Shown: positions 7,710 through 17,403, counted from the stretch's first letter. The stretch is DNA of 45,026 bases from Rubripirellula sp. (GCA_028823035.1 JAPKCI010000027.1:1-45026); one strand, 5' to 3'. A program made the numbers and translations. Notes: generated from the sequence alone by a model not told the origin.

Positions 7710-8987
7710 GGCTGTTGGAAATGGGTCTGCAAGTCGACCTGCTTTCATCACGCCTCCCTGCATGACCGCGATGAATTTACTTCGGTCTTCTAGCACACTG
7801 ATGTCAGCCACCACATCGCCGTCTACGATCAGCACATCGGCCAGCTTGCCATTCTCCAAAGTGCCGAATTCGTCATCGCGGCCCATGATCTCTGCACCAG
7901 TTCGTGTGGCGCAGGTGATTACTTCCAACGGTTCGAGTCCAACATCGTTAACAAAAAACGTGAGTTCACGGGCATAGTCTCCATGCGGATTCCAACCAAA
8001 ACCATAGTCTCCACCCATGCCAAGACGCCCACCGGCACGCAGAATTCGTCGGGCGCTTTCGATTCCACCATCGAGTGTTTCCTGATGACCATCGATGACT
8101 TGCTGAGGTAAACCGAATTTTGGTCCAAGGAGAATACTGGCTTTCTCAAAGTAGAGTGCTGGTACGCACGGCACATCGCGCTCGAGAAGCAGTTCCAAAG
8201 CCTCATCGTCCATGAAGGTGCCGTGTTCGATACAGTCGTAGCCGGCACGCAGAGCGTTTTTGATTCCCTCGGTGGCGCGGCAGTGTCCGGTGACTTTTAG
8301 ATTGTGATTGTGGGCTGTTTTGACCACCGCATTCATTTCTTCAAAGGTCATGCAAAGTGTGTGGTGGTCATTGATATCGGGTGAGGCAGCGTCGCCGGTG
8401 GGATAAGTCTTGACCCACTCGACACCATCTTTGACCAGTGCGCGTACTGCTTTTCTCGCATCTTCCTGGCCGTTGATGATAAAGACAAGGCCTTCCATAC
8501 CGATCTTGCGAAACTCGGGATTCCAGTCCATCAGTCCACCGGCTGAACAAATCTCTCGTCCGCTGGAAGCAAGACGTGGACCAGGGATCATGTCTTCCTC
8601 AATCGCCTTCTTTAGCCAGAAATCTACGTTGAACAAGCTTCCACCCGATCTTGCCGCCGTGTAACCACATTCGAGTGCAAGACGCGCGTTCACAGAGGAC
8701 AGCAGCGAGACGTATTCGACGGGGTATTTGATATCGAGGTCTTCGAGGGCGGCGATATTGAAATAGGTTGCGTGAAAGTGTGCTTCGACCAGACCCGGCA
8801 TCACCGTGCCACCCAACGCATCAATCCGTGAGGCCGATTCGGATACTTGAGGTGCTTCCTGAGCCGATCCGACATATGCAATCTTTCCATCCTCAATGAT
8901 CAGCACGCCGTTGATGATCGGTTTTTCCCCAGTGCCGTCGACGATGCAACCGTTATGGATCAGTGTTGTTTCTGTTGATGTCCTCAT
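7692..8987 (-). CDS. Amidohydrolase-family metal-dependent hydrolase
   Basis: This 431-residue protein has the composite amidohydrolase fold. N- and C-terminal segments form the small beta-sandwich domain (TLIHNGCIVDGTG; GKLADVLIVDGD). The barrel carries metal ligands His70 and His72 (EAHFHAT), a likely carboxylated Lys193 (WVKTYPTG), His235 (TGHCRATEG), His255 (IEHGTF) and catalytic Asp327 (MGGDYGF). This is the pattern of the imidazolonepropionase/prolidase-like subgroup, which includes cyclic-amide hydrolases and dipeptidases. The substrate is unknown. No signal peptide is seen. The last residues (NREQ) are encoded by the tandem repeat, so they are probably not functional sequence. It is probably cotranscribed with the alpha/beta hydrolase. 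Confidence 0.92.
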   Translation of the reverse strand: MRTSTETTLIHNGCIVDGTGEKPIINGVLIIEDGKIAYVGSAQEAPQVSESASRIDALGGTVMPGLVEAHFHATYFNIAALEDLDIKYPVEYVSLLSSVNARLALECGYTAARSGGSLFNVDFWLKKAIEEDMIPGPRLASSGREICSAGGLMDWNPEFRKIGMEGLVFIINGQEDARKAVRALVKDGVEWVKTYPTGDAASPDINDHHTLCMTFEEMNAVVKTAHNHNLKVTGHCRATEGIKNALRAGYDCIEHGTFMDDEALELLLERDVPCVPALYFEKASILLGPKFGLPQQVIDGHQETLDGGIESARRILRAGGRLGMGGDYGFGWNPHGDYARELTFFVNDVGLEPLEVITCATRTGAEIMGRDDEFGTLENGKLADVLIVDGDVVADISVLEDRSKFIAVMQGGVMKAGRLADPFPTAVNREQ

Positions 8988-9239
8988 GCCAGTAACCAGC
9001 TGTTATGGGTTTGTCCGGTCTGAATCAGCTACCAAGCTTTTTCCGAGGTCCGTCATCGGGAAAGCCACGTTTCCCTTGGAAATCGAATTCGAGGCAGCTA
9101 TCAGTGATTGTTGAAATGGCTCTCTGGAATATCGCAGCAGCCTGTTTTTTGGACTCAAAGTGCTGCTGCTCTTCTGCTAATGGATTCTAACGATTTCAAG
9201 TGCCCACGAGGAACTGGATCCGCACAATTGGCTGGTGGC

Positions 9240-10325
9240 TTAATGAGCGAGGCTCAGCAGGGTGGTGAGTATCGAGCATATCACCAACGCGCATGTGATC
9301 CTGAATAGCACTGGCTGAATATAATGAAGCGTAGCGAGCATCGCTGCGCCTGAGTCACTCGAGATTTGTTCAAAGGTTTTTTCCAGAGTTCCGGCCAACT
9401 CTCCCACCTCGATAGCGGCTTGCTCCTCAGAGCTTAGGATGCGCACTTTACGAAATGCTTCCGCGATCGTTGCTTGATTTTCGATTGCATTTGCTGCTCT
9501 TTGAAGGTCCAGCCTCACTGCATGATTGTCGACCGTTTCTGCAGACATGCGAATCATGGACTCAACCCGATGCTCACCGACTTCATAGACCAGTGACATG
9601 ACACGAAAGAAGCGGTGTATCGCGATGTTCTTCTCAAGTGCACCAAGTATGGGAATGGAAAGCCTTAGTTGATCCAGGAAGTAACGCACCGGGGTCTGCA
9701 TGACCAAGCTGACCATGATCACTATCAACACCCATTTTACCACTTCGCCCACGGCGGCTCCCATGGCTCCCAACACAGAGCCGCTAAACAGATACAGCAA
9801 CACACGTATGAATGATCCTGCGACAAGAATGGTCAGTGGATAAAACCACGTCTGTCGCAACGTGGCCAGGGGACCTGCCAATGATTTGCAGTGTTCCTCC
9901 AGGAACGAAAATACGTCTGTCAGTCGTCCTGACCGTTCACCTGCCGAGACAAGCGGCAGGTAGAAATTGGGAAGAACTTCTTTGGCTGGTTTAAGAGCCT
10001 CGGTAAGTGTGCCTCCTTGACGGATCGTGCTTACAGCGTTGGACCAGCGTTGTCCAAAAGGCGTGCGGCAAATGGGTCGGATACAGAGTCCGAGAGCCTT
10101 TTCAACGTCTGAAATGGTTCTCATGCAGACCGCGAAATCATGCGAAAACTGGGCTAATGAACGGTAGTCCGTTCCACGCAGGGCGAGGCAGGTTTGGCGA
10201 TATCGTTCCTTGGCGATGGCCTTGAGCCAAACGAACATTTCTGCGTAACCGTTTGGTGAGTTACGGTTCGGCAGTGGCGGGTGCTGAGGCATAAGGTTGG
10301 TAGATCGGCATGCTGTTGAGAGCAA
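9240..10325 (-). CDS. Type II secretion/type IV pilus GspF/PilC-like membrane protein
   Basis: The 361-codon frame contains two T2SSF-type helical domains (about 50-165 and 240-335). The first includes SAGERSGRLTDVFSFLEEH, and the second SSEEQAAIEVGELAGTLEKTFEQ; the G-E-x-(S/A)-G-x-L core is the family signature. Three hydrophobic segments (about 163-185, 192-213 and 337-358) fit inner-membrane insertion. GspF/PilC is the platform protein on which the assembly ATPase acts. No ATPase, prepilin or secretin gene lies nearby. The start is uncertain: 10325 is a TTG, while ATGs at 10292 and 10238 begin shorter forms; none has a clear Shine-Dalgarno. The 252 bases between it and the amidohydrolase gene hold nothing I recognise. 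Confidence 0.85.
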   Translation of the reverse strand: MLSTACRSTNLMPQHPPLPNRNSPNGYAEMFVWLKAIAKERYRQTCLALRGTDYRSLAQFSHDFAVCMRTISDVEKALGLCIRPICRTPFGQRWSNAVSTIRQGGTLTEALKPAKEVLPNFYLPLVSAGERSGRLTDVFSFLEEHCKSLAGPLATLRQTWFYPLTILVAGSFIRVLLYLFSGSVLGAMGAAVGEVVKWVLIVIMVSLVMQTPVRYFLDQLRLSIPILGALEKNIAIHRFFRVMSLVYEVGEHRVESMIRMSAETVDNHAVRLDLQRAANAIENQATIAEAFRKVRILSSEEQAAIEVGELAGTLEKTFEQISSDSGAAMLATLHYIQPVLFRITCALVICSILTTLLSLAH

Positions 10326-10441
10326 GTGTTGAGCCAGCTAAGGTAAGGTGTAGCTCTTTCCTGCGTGGCGTGCACGATGGCAGCATGTTACCTGTTTCTC
10401 TTGATTGAATCTTTACCCGATCCGAAAGTGTGGCCTGAGCC

Positions 10442-12736
10442 TTGCCCGAAATCAAATTCTTCACCGTGCGAGTGCTGGTTCTCATTCTGGCATGCTCGTC
10501 CAACGTTGCTCTGGCAGCCGAGTATCGAGAGATTGTCTTGCCGTTTCTCCGGGCACGATGTGTTGAGTGTCACGGTGCGACGAATCCAGAAGCGGGTTTG
10601 CGATTGGACAACCTGCGGGCGGACTTTTCTGATGAATCGCAGGTTGACGTATGGCAACGAGTGCACGAACAAATCACTCTGGGGTCCATGCCACCTGTGG
10701 AAGCATCTCAGGAGCCAGTGGATTCTCAGGAGCCAGTGGATGAGGTCGAGCAGGTTACTGGATGGATTGCCGAGCAATTGCGAGCAGTGGGGCAGACACC
10801 GGTGGTGCAGTACAAACTGGGTTCGCCCGAGTTTGGCAACTATGTGAATCACGAACGGCTTTTTGATGGTTCGCACCTGGGGCCGGCGTCCTCTCCACCG
10901 CGACTGTGGCGTTTGAGTCCCTATGTTTATGACGATTTCGTGAATGGATTCGGACGACATCTGCGCGAAGTGACTGCGATTCACCAACCGTTCCCGCTTG
11001 ACGCGTCTCGGGGCGAGATCGCTGACTTTGCTGCTCAGCATGTCGCCGGCGAGGCAACGTTGCAACTATTGCTGATGAATTGCCAGACGCTGGCCGAGTA
11101 CCAGACCGCCGGCGTCACTTTTCGCGACCATGAAGGCAAGTTAAGAAAGGCGAAACGAACGCCGCCCGAGTTTGAAGCCATCCTCACAGCAGACGAAATG
11201 CCAACGGCCGAGATTCTTCGGGCTGCAATCGCGTTTGAATTCGACCTGCTGCTCGAACGACGACCCACTGCGGCAGAGTTCGAAAAGCTCGCAGCTTTCT
11301 TCCGCCAGGCGGCTATGGTTGGTGGCAACGTTCGAGCACTCCAGACAACCCTACAGGCGATCTTGATGAAGCCTGAGGCGGTGTACCGGATGGAGATAGG
11401 TCTCGGTGCGATTGACGAGAATGGTCGGCGCCGGTTGTCCCATGCCGAGCTGGCTTTTGCCATCGCGTATGCCCTGACGGACAAGGGACCGAGTGAAATC
11501 GAAGTCACTTCAAGAGACGGCGAAACTCGAACCAGTCTGCTTAAATTGGCTTTGAGTGGTGGCCTGACCGAACCCCGGGACATTCGGCGCGTCGTGGTGC
11601 AGATCCTGAACGACAACAACATGTCGACTGCCAACTATCGAATGTTCACACAGGATCATGGTGTTCGGAATACACGTACGCTGCGTTTTTTTCGCGAGTT
11701 CTTTGGTTATCATCATGCACCCAAGGTTTTCAAGGATGCGAAACGAATTGGTTTCGGAGATCGTTACCTGACGCAGCGGATGGTCGATGATGCAGATCAG
11801 TTGGTCATGCACATTTTTGATCAGGATCGTGACGTTCTGAAACGGTTGCTCACAACGGATGAGTACTTTGTTGCTTACCTCGGTTCGCTTGAGAACATCC
11901 AGCAGGATCTGCATTACATCAAGACAAACGAAGATGATGCCAATTTCGCCTTCAACACCAAGTATGTTCAGCTAGCCGAAGCTGAAGGCCGGCACCCGAT
12001 TCCTATTGAAGGACCGAGTTCGCGGCAGTACGTCGGGTTTTATAATCTCGACCATGCGACTTGGGATTATCCGACACAACAGCCATTTCAAATGCCGGGC
12101 GGGCAGCGGGCAGGGATTCTGACTCATCCTGCCTGGCTGATCGCCTGGAGTGGAAATTTCGACAATGACCCGATCCGTCGTGGCAAGTGGATTCGTGAGC
12201 ATCTGTTGGCGGGTACGATTCCTGATGTACCGCTGGATGTGAATGCCGTGGTGCCGGAGCATCGCGATCAATCGCTTCGCGAACGGCTTCAGGTCACACG
12301 CGATGAATACTGCTGGAAGTGCCACCAGAACATGGATCCATTGGGATTGCCGTTTGAACAGTTTGATGATTTCGGTCGGTATCGAAACAGCGAAATGGTG
12401 GGTGAGTTGCTTTCGATTTTTCCTGAACGCCACATTGATGCACCAACGTTGCCCATTGATACCGACGGAAGTGTCACCGATAGTGGCGACGAAGGGTTAG
12501 AGGGCGATGTGCAAAATGCGTTTGACCTGCTGCAGAAACTGGGTAGTTCGAAACGCGTTCGGCAGTCGTTTGTCCGCCACGCGTTTCGCTACTGGCTTGG
12601 ACGTAACGAAACGCTCGATGATTCACCAACGCTGATCGCTGCCGACGAAGCTTATGTCAAACATGGTGGCAGCATGAAGGCGATGATCGCATCGCTGCTG
12701 TCGTCCGACTCGTTCCTGTATCGAAAAGCGAAGTAA
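10442..12736 (+). CDS. Exported cytochrome-like DUF1592/DUF1588/DUF1585 protein
   Basis: This 764-residue exported protein has a signal peptide ending near ALAAE (residue 27). A first heme motif CVECH is at 40-44, in the planctomycete cytochrome context FLRARCVECHG. The DUF1592-type helical region follows (about 290-450), then a DUF1588 module with CWKCHQNMDPLGLPFEQFD (heme motif 624-628) and a C-terminal DUF1585 module with FRYWLGR (about 700-764). These proteins are exported c-type heme proteins of unknown reaction. The frame opens at a TTG (10442); a GTG at 10466 would give a shorter signal peptide, and neither has a good ribosome binding site. An 18-bp perfect duplication at 10706-10741 encodes SQEPVD twice. 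The DUF1552 gene starts 3 bases after its stop, the usual pairing. Confidence 0.93.
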   Translation: MPEIKFFTVRVLVLILACSSNVALAAEYREIVLPFLRARCVECHGATNPEAGLRLDNLRADFSDESQVDVWQRVHEQITLGSMPPVEASQEPVDSQEPVDEVEQVTGWIAEQLRAVGQTPVVQYKLGSPEFGNYVNHERLFDGSHLGPASSPPRLWRLSPYVYDDFVNGFGRHLREVTAIHQPFPLDASRGEIADFAAQHVAGEATLQLLLMNCQTLAEYQTAGVTFRDHEGKLRKAKRTPPEFEAILTADEMPTAEILRAAIAFEFDLLLERRPTAAEFEKLAAFFRQAAMVGGNVRALQTTLQAILMKPEAVYRMEIGLGAIDENGRRRLSHAELAFAIAYALTDKGPSEIEVTSRDGETRTSLLKLALSGGLTEPRDIRRVVVQILNDNNMSTANYRMFTQDHGVRNTRTLRFFREFFGYHHAPKVFKDAKRIGFGDRYLTQRMVDDADQLVMHIFDQDRDVLKRLLTTDEYFVAYLGSLENIQQDLHYIKTNEDDANFAFNTKYVQLAEAEGRHPIPIEGPSSRQYVGFYNLDHATWDYPTQQPFQMPGGQRAGILTHPAWLIAWSGNFDNDPIRRGKWIREHLLAGTIPDVPLDVNAVVPEHRDQSLRERLQVTRDEYCWKCHQNMDPLGLPFEQFDDFGRYRNSEMVGELLSIFPERHIDAPTLPIDTDGSVTDSGDEGLEGDVQNAFDLLQKLGSSKRVRQSFVRHAFRYWLGRNETLDDSPTLIAADEAYVKHGGSMKAMIASLLSSDSFLYRKAK
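10706..10741 (+). repeat. In-frame 18-bp tandem duplication
   Basis: TCTCAGGAGCCAGTGGAT occurs twice, back to back and identical, inside the DUF1592-type gene. It adds six residues (SQEPVD) to an acidic, probably surface-exposed linker after the first heme domain. Perfect identity points to a recent duplication. Confidence 0.9.
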
Positions 12737-12739
12737 ACC

Positions 12740-14173
12740 ATGTCACCGAGAACGCGTCGAGAACTGCTCAAGACGGCCGCTGCCGCCAGCGTTTCACCGT
12801 TGTTGTTCCCTTTCCTGCAGCGTGTTCAGGCAGAGGCCGCTGGTGCCTCGACGGCGATGCCCCAACGGTTCTTGTTCGTTGTGAAATGCAGCGGACTGAC
12901 TCCGGCTGAACTGGTACCCAAAGGATTGGCAAGCGAATTGACGCAACCGGGGAATGAGGAGGGTTGGCCCGCTGAGCTGAAACCAGTCGAATCGCTGCTG
13001 GACGTTTCGCTTGCCGATCATGAGCTTCCCGATTCTCTTCAGCCACTGTCGCCATTCAAGAACCATCTGACACTATTGCAGGGACTGTCAGGCAAGATGT
13101 GCCGAGGTGGTCATTCTGCTTGGTATGGGGCGATGGGTTGTTATCACACGGGAAGTGAAGGTAACCCGGGGCGGGCTGCCAGTCCGACGGTGGATGGTCT
13201 GCTTGCAAAGTCACTGCCTGCCATCTTTCCTCACGTTGGCTTGACGCTCGGTGGCAAGGTCCTATCGGGCGTCAAGGACACGGTGGTGTATCCCGGTATC
13301 TCGGCCATTGATACCGATCGGCCATTGCCCTATCAAGCCAGTCCCCAGATGGCCTACAAAAATCTATTCGGGATCGTCGCAACGGGAGCCGATGGGAAAG
13401 CAGAGCAACACTTGAACGCCATGCTGTTAGATCACATGGTCAGCGACGTCCAACACTTGCAGGGCCAGATTGCAGGTGCGGATCACCAGAAACTCGATCA
13501 CTATCTGGAGGCATTCGAGAGCTTGCGGGATCGACGCAGGAAACTGAGTGGTCTCGAGGCCACCATCCGGCGCCATGCTCCGCAAGTTGATGACAAGTAC
13601 GAGTCCAATGTGGAAACCGACCGGATCGAAGCCCACTTTGACATTGCCACTGCGACACTGATCGCAGGTCTCTCAAATGTGGTCACCATTCGCGCTGACA
13701 CCCTGGATATTACGTATCGCGGTTTGGGTATCCAAAAGCATGTGCATGGGCTCGGCCATGCGGAAACGGTACCCGGGATGACAGCTGTCGAAGCTCGCAA
13801 CCGCATTCGACGTTTTCAAGTCGAACAGATTGCCCGAGTCGCTGCCAAACTCAAGGCGGTGCCCGAGGGCGATGGCACGATGCTCGACAATACATTGATT
13901 GTCTACCTCAGTGACGCTGCCGAGAAACACCATGGCAGTTGTATCGAATGGCCTTTCGTTCTGCTGGGTGGCCTGGGCGATCAGTTCAAGCAAAGTGCTA
14001 ATGGCCGCTATCTACAATACCCAGGCTATGGAAAGCCAGGTCACCGTACCATCGCCTGTCTGTACAATTCGCTCCTGCATGCTGCGGGTCAACCTCGCGA
14101 TGTGTTTGGCCGTTTCGATCTGAATCTCGACGAATCGCAACAGCGAGGTCCTCTCTCAGAACTACTGCTGTGA
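12740..14173 (+). CDS. DUF1552 exported protein
   Basis: This 477-residue protein belongs to the DUF1552 family. The N-terminus has a twin-arginine signal (RTRRELLKTAAAASVSPLLF; RR at 6-7). The middle contains HSAWYGAMGCYHTGSEGNPG and a long helical part with LDHYLEAFESLRDRRRKL (about 250-275). The C-terminal part resembles the DUF1501/alkaline-phosphatase-like fold: IVYLSDAAEKHHG, then HRTIACLYNSLLHAAG. In this phylum DUF1552 genes commonly sit directly after DUF1592/1588/1585 genes, as here with a 3-base gap, implying a joint function of the exported pair. No enzymatic activity is established. It converges on the MBL hydrolase gene. Confidence 0.93.
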   Translation: MSPRTRRELLKTAAAASVSPLLFPFLQRVQAEAAGASTAMPQRFLFVVKCSGLTPAELVPKGLASELTQPGNEEGWPAELKPVESLLDVSLADHELPDSLQPLSPFKNHLTLLQGLSGKMCRGGHSAWYGAMGCYHTGSEGNPGRAASPTVDGLLAKSLPAIFPHVGLTLGGKVLSGVKDTVVYPGISAIDTDRPLPYQASPQMAYKNLFGIVATGADGKAEQHLNAMLLDHMVSDVQHLQGQIAGADHQKLDHYLEAFESLRDRRRKLSGLEATIRRHAPQVDDKYESNVETDRIEAHFDIATATLIAGLSNVVTIRADTLDITYRGLGIQKHVHGLGHAETVPGMTAVEARNRIRRFQVEQIARVAAKLKAVPEGDGTMLDNTLIVYLSDAAEKHHGSCIEWPFVLLGGLGDQFKQSANGRYLQYPGYGKPGHRTIACLYNSLLHAAGQPRDVFGRFDLNLDESQQRGPLSELLL

Positions 14174-14332
14174 CAGCAACAACACTCAGGGACTCGTTGA
14201 ATTTGGTCGCCTGATTCCAGCAGCTTGGGATGAATGGTTGCACGCAAACCGTGAAGCGAAGCGGGGAAGATCGCCTGACCTTGGATGTCCGTTCTCTGCC
14301 CCAAAGCCATGATGCCTTTTGGGCTGGGAAGC

Positions 14333-15100
14333 TCAAAGCTTCAGCGGTGGTGTTGCCGAGTCTCGACTGGCACAGTACACGGGAAACCGATCGCCAAGTA
14401 AACGACGATGCGTTTCGATTGCCAACTCTGGTGTGTTACTCTCTTCGGACAAGTGGGCCAGGCAAACCCATTTGAGTTTTGGCGATGCGGCACGCCGCAA
14501 TAGTTCAGCGGCATCCAGATTCGAAAGGTGTCCCCGCGAACTGCGGATGCGTTGCTTGAGACTTTCCGGGTAGAAGCTTCCCGCTAACATCTCTAGGTCA
14601 TGATTACTTTCAATGAAGACAGCATCGAGTTGCGGCAGGATCTCATCCAGTTCGTCGAACACGTGTCCCAGATCAGTCAGGATGCCTACTTTGTGGGTGC
14701 CATCGTCAACGACGAAAACGACCCCGTCGGCTGCATCGTGTGGGGTCGGGATGGTGTGAATGCGGACACTGTCGAGCACAAGCGTCGTGCCAGCCTCGAA
14801 ATGCCGAACATCGTGTAACTTTCCGAGCCGAATCTTGCGTTGGGCGACAGCCAGAGTTGCTGGCGTAACATAAATGGGAAGCCCGAACTTTCGCTGATAG
14901 ATGCCCATGCTCTGAGCGTGGTCGCGATGGTCATGAGAGATGATCAGGGCATCAACGTCACGAATCTCCCGGCCGTGCATCGCCAGACGGCTTTCCGCCT
15001 GTATGCCGCTGATGCCTGCATCAAAGAGTAGCCGCTTGCCGCCAGCTTCGACGTAAATGCAGTTACCACTGCTTCCGGATTGCAATGCGATGACTTCCAT
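14333..15100 (-). CDS. MBL-fold metallo-hydrolase (YycJ/WalJ-like)
   Basis: About 255 residues from the ATG at 15100. It begins MEVIALQSGSSGNCIYVEAG, the usual start of YycJ/WalJ-type metallo-beta-lactamase-fold proteins. The metal-binding motif SHDHRDH lies at 55-61, followed by the further ligands His (TIPTPHDAADG), Asp (ILTDLGHV) and His (LAHLSEESN). Members bind two metals and act as nucleases or phosphodiesterases; YycJ has been described as an exonuclease involved in DNA repair in Gram-positives. The open frame extends upstream to 15319, but that part is not family-like; an alternative ATG is at 15112. No export signal. Its genomic neighbours are functionally unrelated. Confidence 0.9.
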   Translation of the reverse strand: MEVIALQSGSSGNCIYVEAGGKRLLFDAGISGIQAESRLAMHGREIRDVDALIISHDHRDHAQSMGIYQRKFGLPIYVTPATLAVAQRKIRLGKLHDVRHFEAGTTLVLDSVRIHTIPTPHDAADGVVFVVDDGTHKVGILTDLGHVFDELDEILPQLDAVFIESNHDLEMLAGSFYPESLKQRIRSSRGHLSNLDAAELLRRAASPKLKWVCLAHLSEESNTPELAIETHRRLLGDRFPVYCASRDSATPPLKL

Positions 15101-15491
15101 GGTGAAAAGCATAATGCAGGGAATCGTCTTTGAGCAATCCGACACAGTTGAAGATGTGTCAGCAACAGTTGTGAGTTGATCCCGATAAGCTTTAGGAATA
15201 CAGGTCAATTGCCCGAACTCTGCCGCGCAATGCGTGGCAGAAACTAAAGGTAGCTGAAGGGGTTCATTGACCGTGATTTCATACAGTAAACCCAATGCGT
15301 TGGGTAAATGAACCACCAAGTCAATCGGCTTGACGGTCAGCGTGCAGGATTAGAACCTGTGCCAGATAATCAGGTTCGAAACCTAAAAAAAGGATGGGAA
15401 GGTCGTCTGAACTGGATAGAATCTTTGCAATCCAGCGAAGTGAGTCAACACCTTCATTTCGTCTGGATGGTCATTTTCGCAGGATCTCGGC
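15101..15491. other. Intergenic region with small hairpins
   Basis: Between the divergent MBL and DUF1501 genes I see no gene. A hairpin ACCCAA-TGCG-TTGGGT lies near 15290-15306. At about 15342-15394 two short stem-loops (CAGG-ATTAGAA-CCTG and AGGTT-CGA-AACCT, the latter followed by seven A) superficially resemble tRNA arms, but no complete tRNA can be folded. Promoters for both genes should lie here. Confidence 0.35.
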
Positions 15492-16895
15492 ATGCACAAT
15501 TATGAATTGAACCGCCGGCAGGCCCTCGTAGCGGCAGGCATGGGTGCGATGTCACTGAACATGCCGGGGTCGGTGATGGGTAGTGACTCGCTGAATGCAA
15601 GTGGCAATGCCGTTGCTGCAGAGAAGTCTTGCATTTTTGTGTTGTTGTGCGGCGGACCAAGCCATGTTGACACGTGGGACATGAAACCGGATGCACCCAC
15701 CACAATCCGAGGACCCTACAAACCAATCTCGACCAAAGTACCCGGGATGCGCATCAATGAGATGCACACGCAGTTGGCGAAGGTGACAGACCAGTTCACC
15801 CTCATCAACTCGATGACACATCCGGGTGGTATCAGCAATCACTTCGATGCCATGCACAACCTGCTCAGCGGCCAATCGGAGGGTCGTGTGCAACAGGGTG
15901 TGAGTGATGACAGACCTTATCTGGGTTCGTTTGTCGCCAAGCACAATCCGAGCAAACGGAATATCGTCTCCAATGCCTGGCTGATCAAGTGTGTCGGACG
16001 GCCGGTGTTTTGCGCGCCCAATATTGCCATTGGCGGTTATCTCGGTTCAGCCTACGCCCCGGTGTTCGTAGGCTCAGCGAAAAACCACCCCGCGATGGAC
16101 GATTTTACGCCGCCCCCGATTTATGAACTTGGCGACGCGGACCGGCTTGCCCAACGCCGCAAGTTGCTCAGTAGCATGGAGAGCAAAGTGTTGAGCAAGG
16201 ATGCCGCTGGCACAGACTGGACGGATTTGCGTGAGAAGGCATACGATGCGATGACGCGCCCTGAGGGACGGGAGGCGTTCAATCTGAACCGCGAGCCGAC
16301 GAAAATACGAGATCAGTACGGGCGTCATCCACTTGGGCAGAACCTGCTGCTTGCCCGGCGCATGGTTGAGGCCGGTGTGCGGTTCGTCACCGTCAACGGC
16401 TGGACCGGTCAAGCCGCACACGAAACCTCCGGACCACCCAGTAGCAGTTGGGACATGCACGGCGGGAACATGGGGATGGGGAATGCCTTTGGTGATGGTT
16501 CCTACGGCATGGGCTTCTGTCTGCCTCGACTGGACCAGGCACTTGCTGCGTTGCTGTCCGACCTCAAAGAACGCGGCATGATGGAAAATACGCTTGTGGT
16601 TGTGACTGGTGAGTTTGGCCGCACACCCAAGGTGTTGACGCAGGAACCTCCAGGACGCCAGCACTGGCCAAAGTGTTTCTCTGCCATCATGGCTGGCGCG
16701 GGTATCGCCGGTGGGCAAGTCTATGGCAAGTCAAATAAACATGGCGAGTATCCCACCAGCAATCCCGTTCGCCCCGAGGAACTGGCGGCAACGATCTACC
16801 ACGCCCTCGACATTCCACTTAACGAACCGCAAAACAATACCGGCATTTCTCGCCCTATCACCACGGGCAAACCAATCATGGAATTGTTTGGTTGA
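15492..16895 (+). CDS. DUF1501 exported protein, copy 1
   Basis: This 467-residue DUF1501 protein (alkaline-phosphatase-like superfamily) has a twin-arginine motif NRRQALVAAG at 7-16. The N-terminal core motif GGPSHVDTWDMKP is at 54-66, GRHPLGQNLLLARRMVEAGVR follows in the middle, and the late motif is GEFGRTPKV followed by HWPKCFSAIMAGAG. In superfamily enzymes the corresponding Asp and His residues bind metal; whether DUF1501 proteins hydrolyse anything is not established. AGGATC lies just before the ATG. The DRPYL...AKHNPSKRNI region and the glycine/methionine-rich HGGNMGMGNAFGDG loop are copy-specific. A broken DUF1501 remnant follows about 125 bases downstream. Confidence 0.95.
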   Translation: MHNYELNRRQALVAAGMGAMSLNMPGSVMGSDSLNASGNAVAAEKSCIFVLLCGGPSHVDTWDMKPDAPTTIRGPYKPISTKVPGMRINEMHTQLAKVTDQFTLINSMTHPGGISNHFDAMHNLLSGQSEGRVQQGVSDDRPYLGSFVAKHNPSKRNIVSNAWLIKCVGRPVFCAPNIAIGGYLGSAYAPVFVGSAKNHPAMDDFTPPPIYELGDADRLAQRRKLLSSMESKVLSKDAAGTDWTDLREKAYDAMTRPEGREAFNLNREPTKIRDQYGRHPLGQNLLLARRMVEAGVRFVTVNGWTGQAAHETSGPPSSSWDMHGGNMGMGNAFGDGSYGMGFCLPRLDQALAALLSDLKERGMMENTLVVVTGEFGRTPKVLTQEPPGRQHWPKCFSAIMAGAGIAGGQVYGKSNKHGEYPTSNPVRPEELAATIYHALDIPLNEPQNNTGISRPITTGKPIMELFG

Positions 16896-17022
16896 AATTC
16901 GGGCAGCAGGGAGCGTTGGCTTTGCTCGAGTGTGACCGGAACGTGCCATCCTTGCACACGCGTGGTGCGTTCTTCCGGACCATCTCAGCACGAAACCTGG
17001 GATCCTCAACTGCTGGCCCCTG

Positions 17023-17403
17023 TTGAATTTCGTGGCGATTTCGGTGCGATGCTTTTCAGCGTTGATTGAAGACATGAGTCAAAGCGGATTACTCGATACA
17101 ACGCTGGTAGTGGCGTGGGCAGAGTTTGGCCGTACGCCACGTGTTAACAAAGATTCGGGGCGTGACCATAATCCCAATGTATTCAGTGCCGCCCTTGCAG
17201 GTGGTCCTGTTCAGCGCGGTCGCGTCGTTGCTTGCTCCGATGCCAAAGGGGCCTTTCCAAAAGACAATCCCAAGACTCCTCAGGATGTTTTGGCAACGAT
17301 TCACCAACACTTGGGTGTCGATATACGAAAGCACTACCTCGACCATTCCGGCTGGCCAGTCATCACGCTGCCCTTTGGTGAGCCAATTTCTGAACTGACC
17401 TAG
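17023..17403 (+). pseudogene. Remnant: C-terminal third of a DUF1501 gene
   Basis: The 126-codon frame matches only the end of DUF1501 proteins: ALIEDMSQSGLLDTTLVV, then EFGRTPRV, GRDHNPNVFS, DNPKTPQDVLATI and a terminal GEPISELT. The whole N-terminal two thirds, including the signal and the GGPSH-type motif, is missing. Just upstream in another frame (from about 16997) the bases encode TWDPQLL, which may be the preceding DUF1501 segment thrown out of frame. The usual GEFGRTP is altered to AEFGRTP. No ribosome binding site precedes the first ATG. I read it as a decayed paralogue of copy 1. Confidence 0.8.

Noticed and set aside
15340-15400. tRNA-like arms (CAGG-ATTAGAA-CCTG and AGGTTCGAAACCT) upstream of DUF1501 copy 1
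   Set aside because: On neither strand could an acceptor stem, D-arm and T-arm be placed with correct spacing; the T-arm candidate has a mismatch and its 3' flank has no 5' partner.
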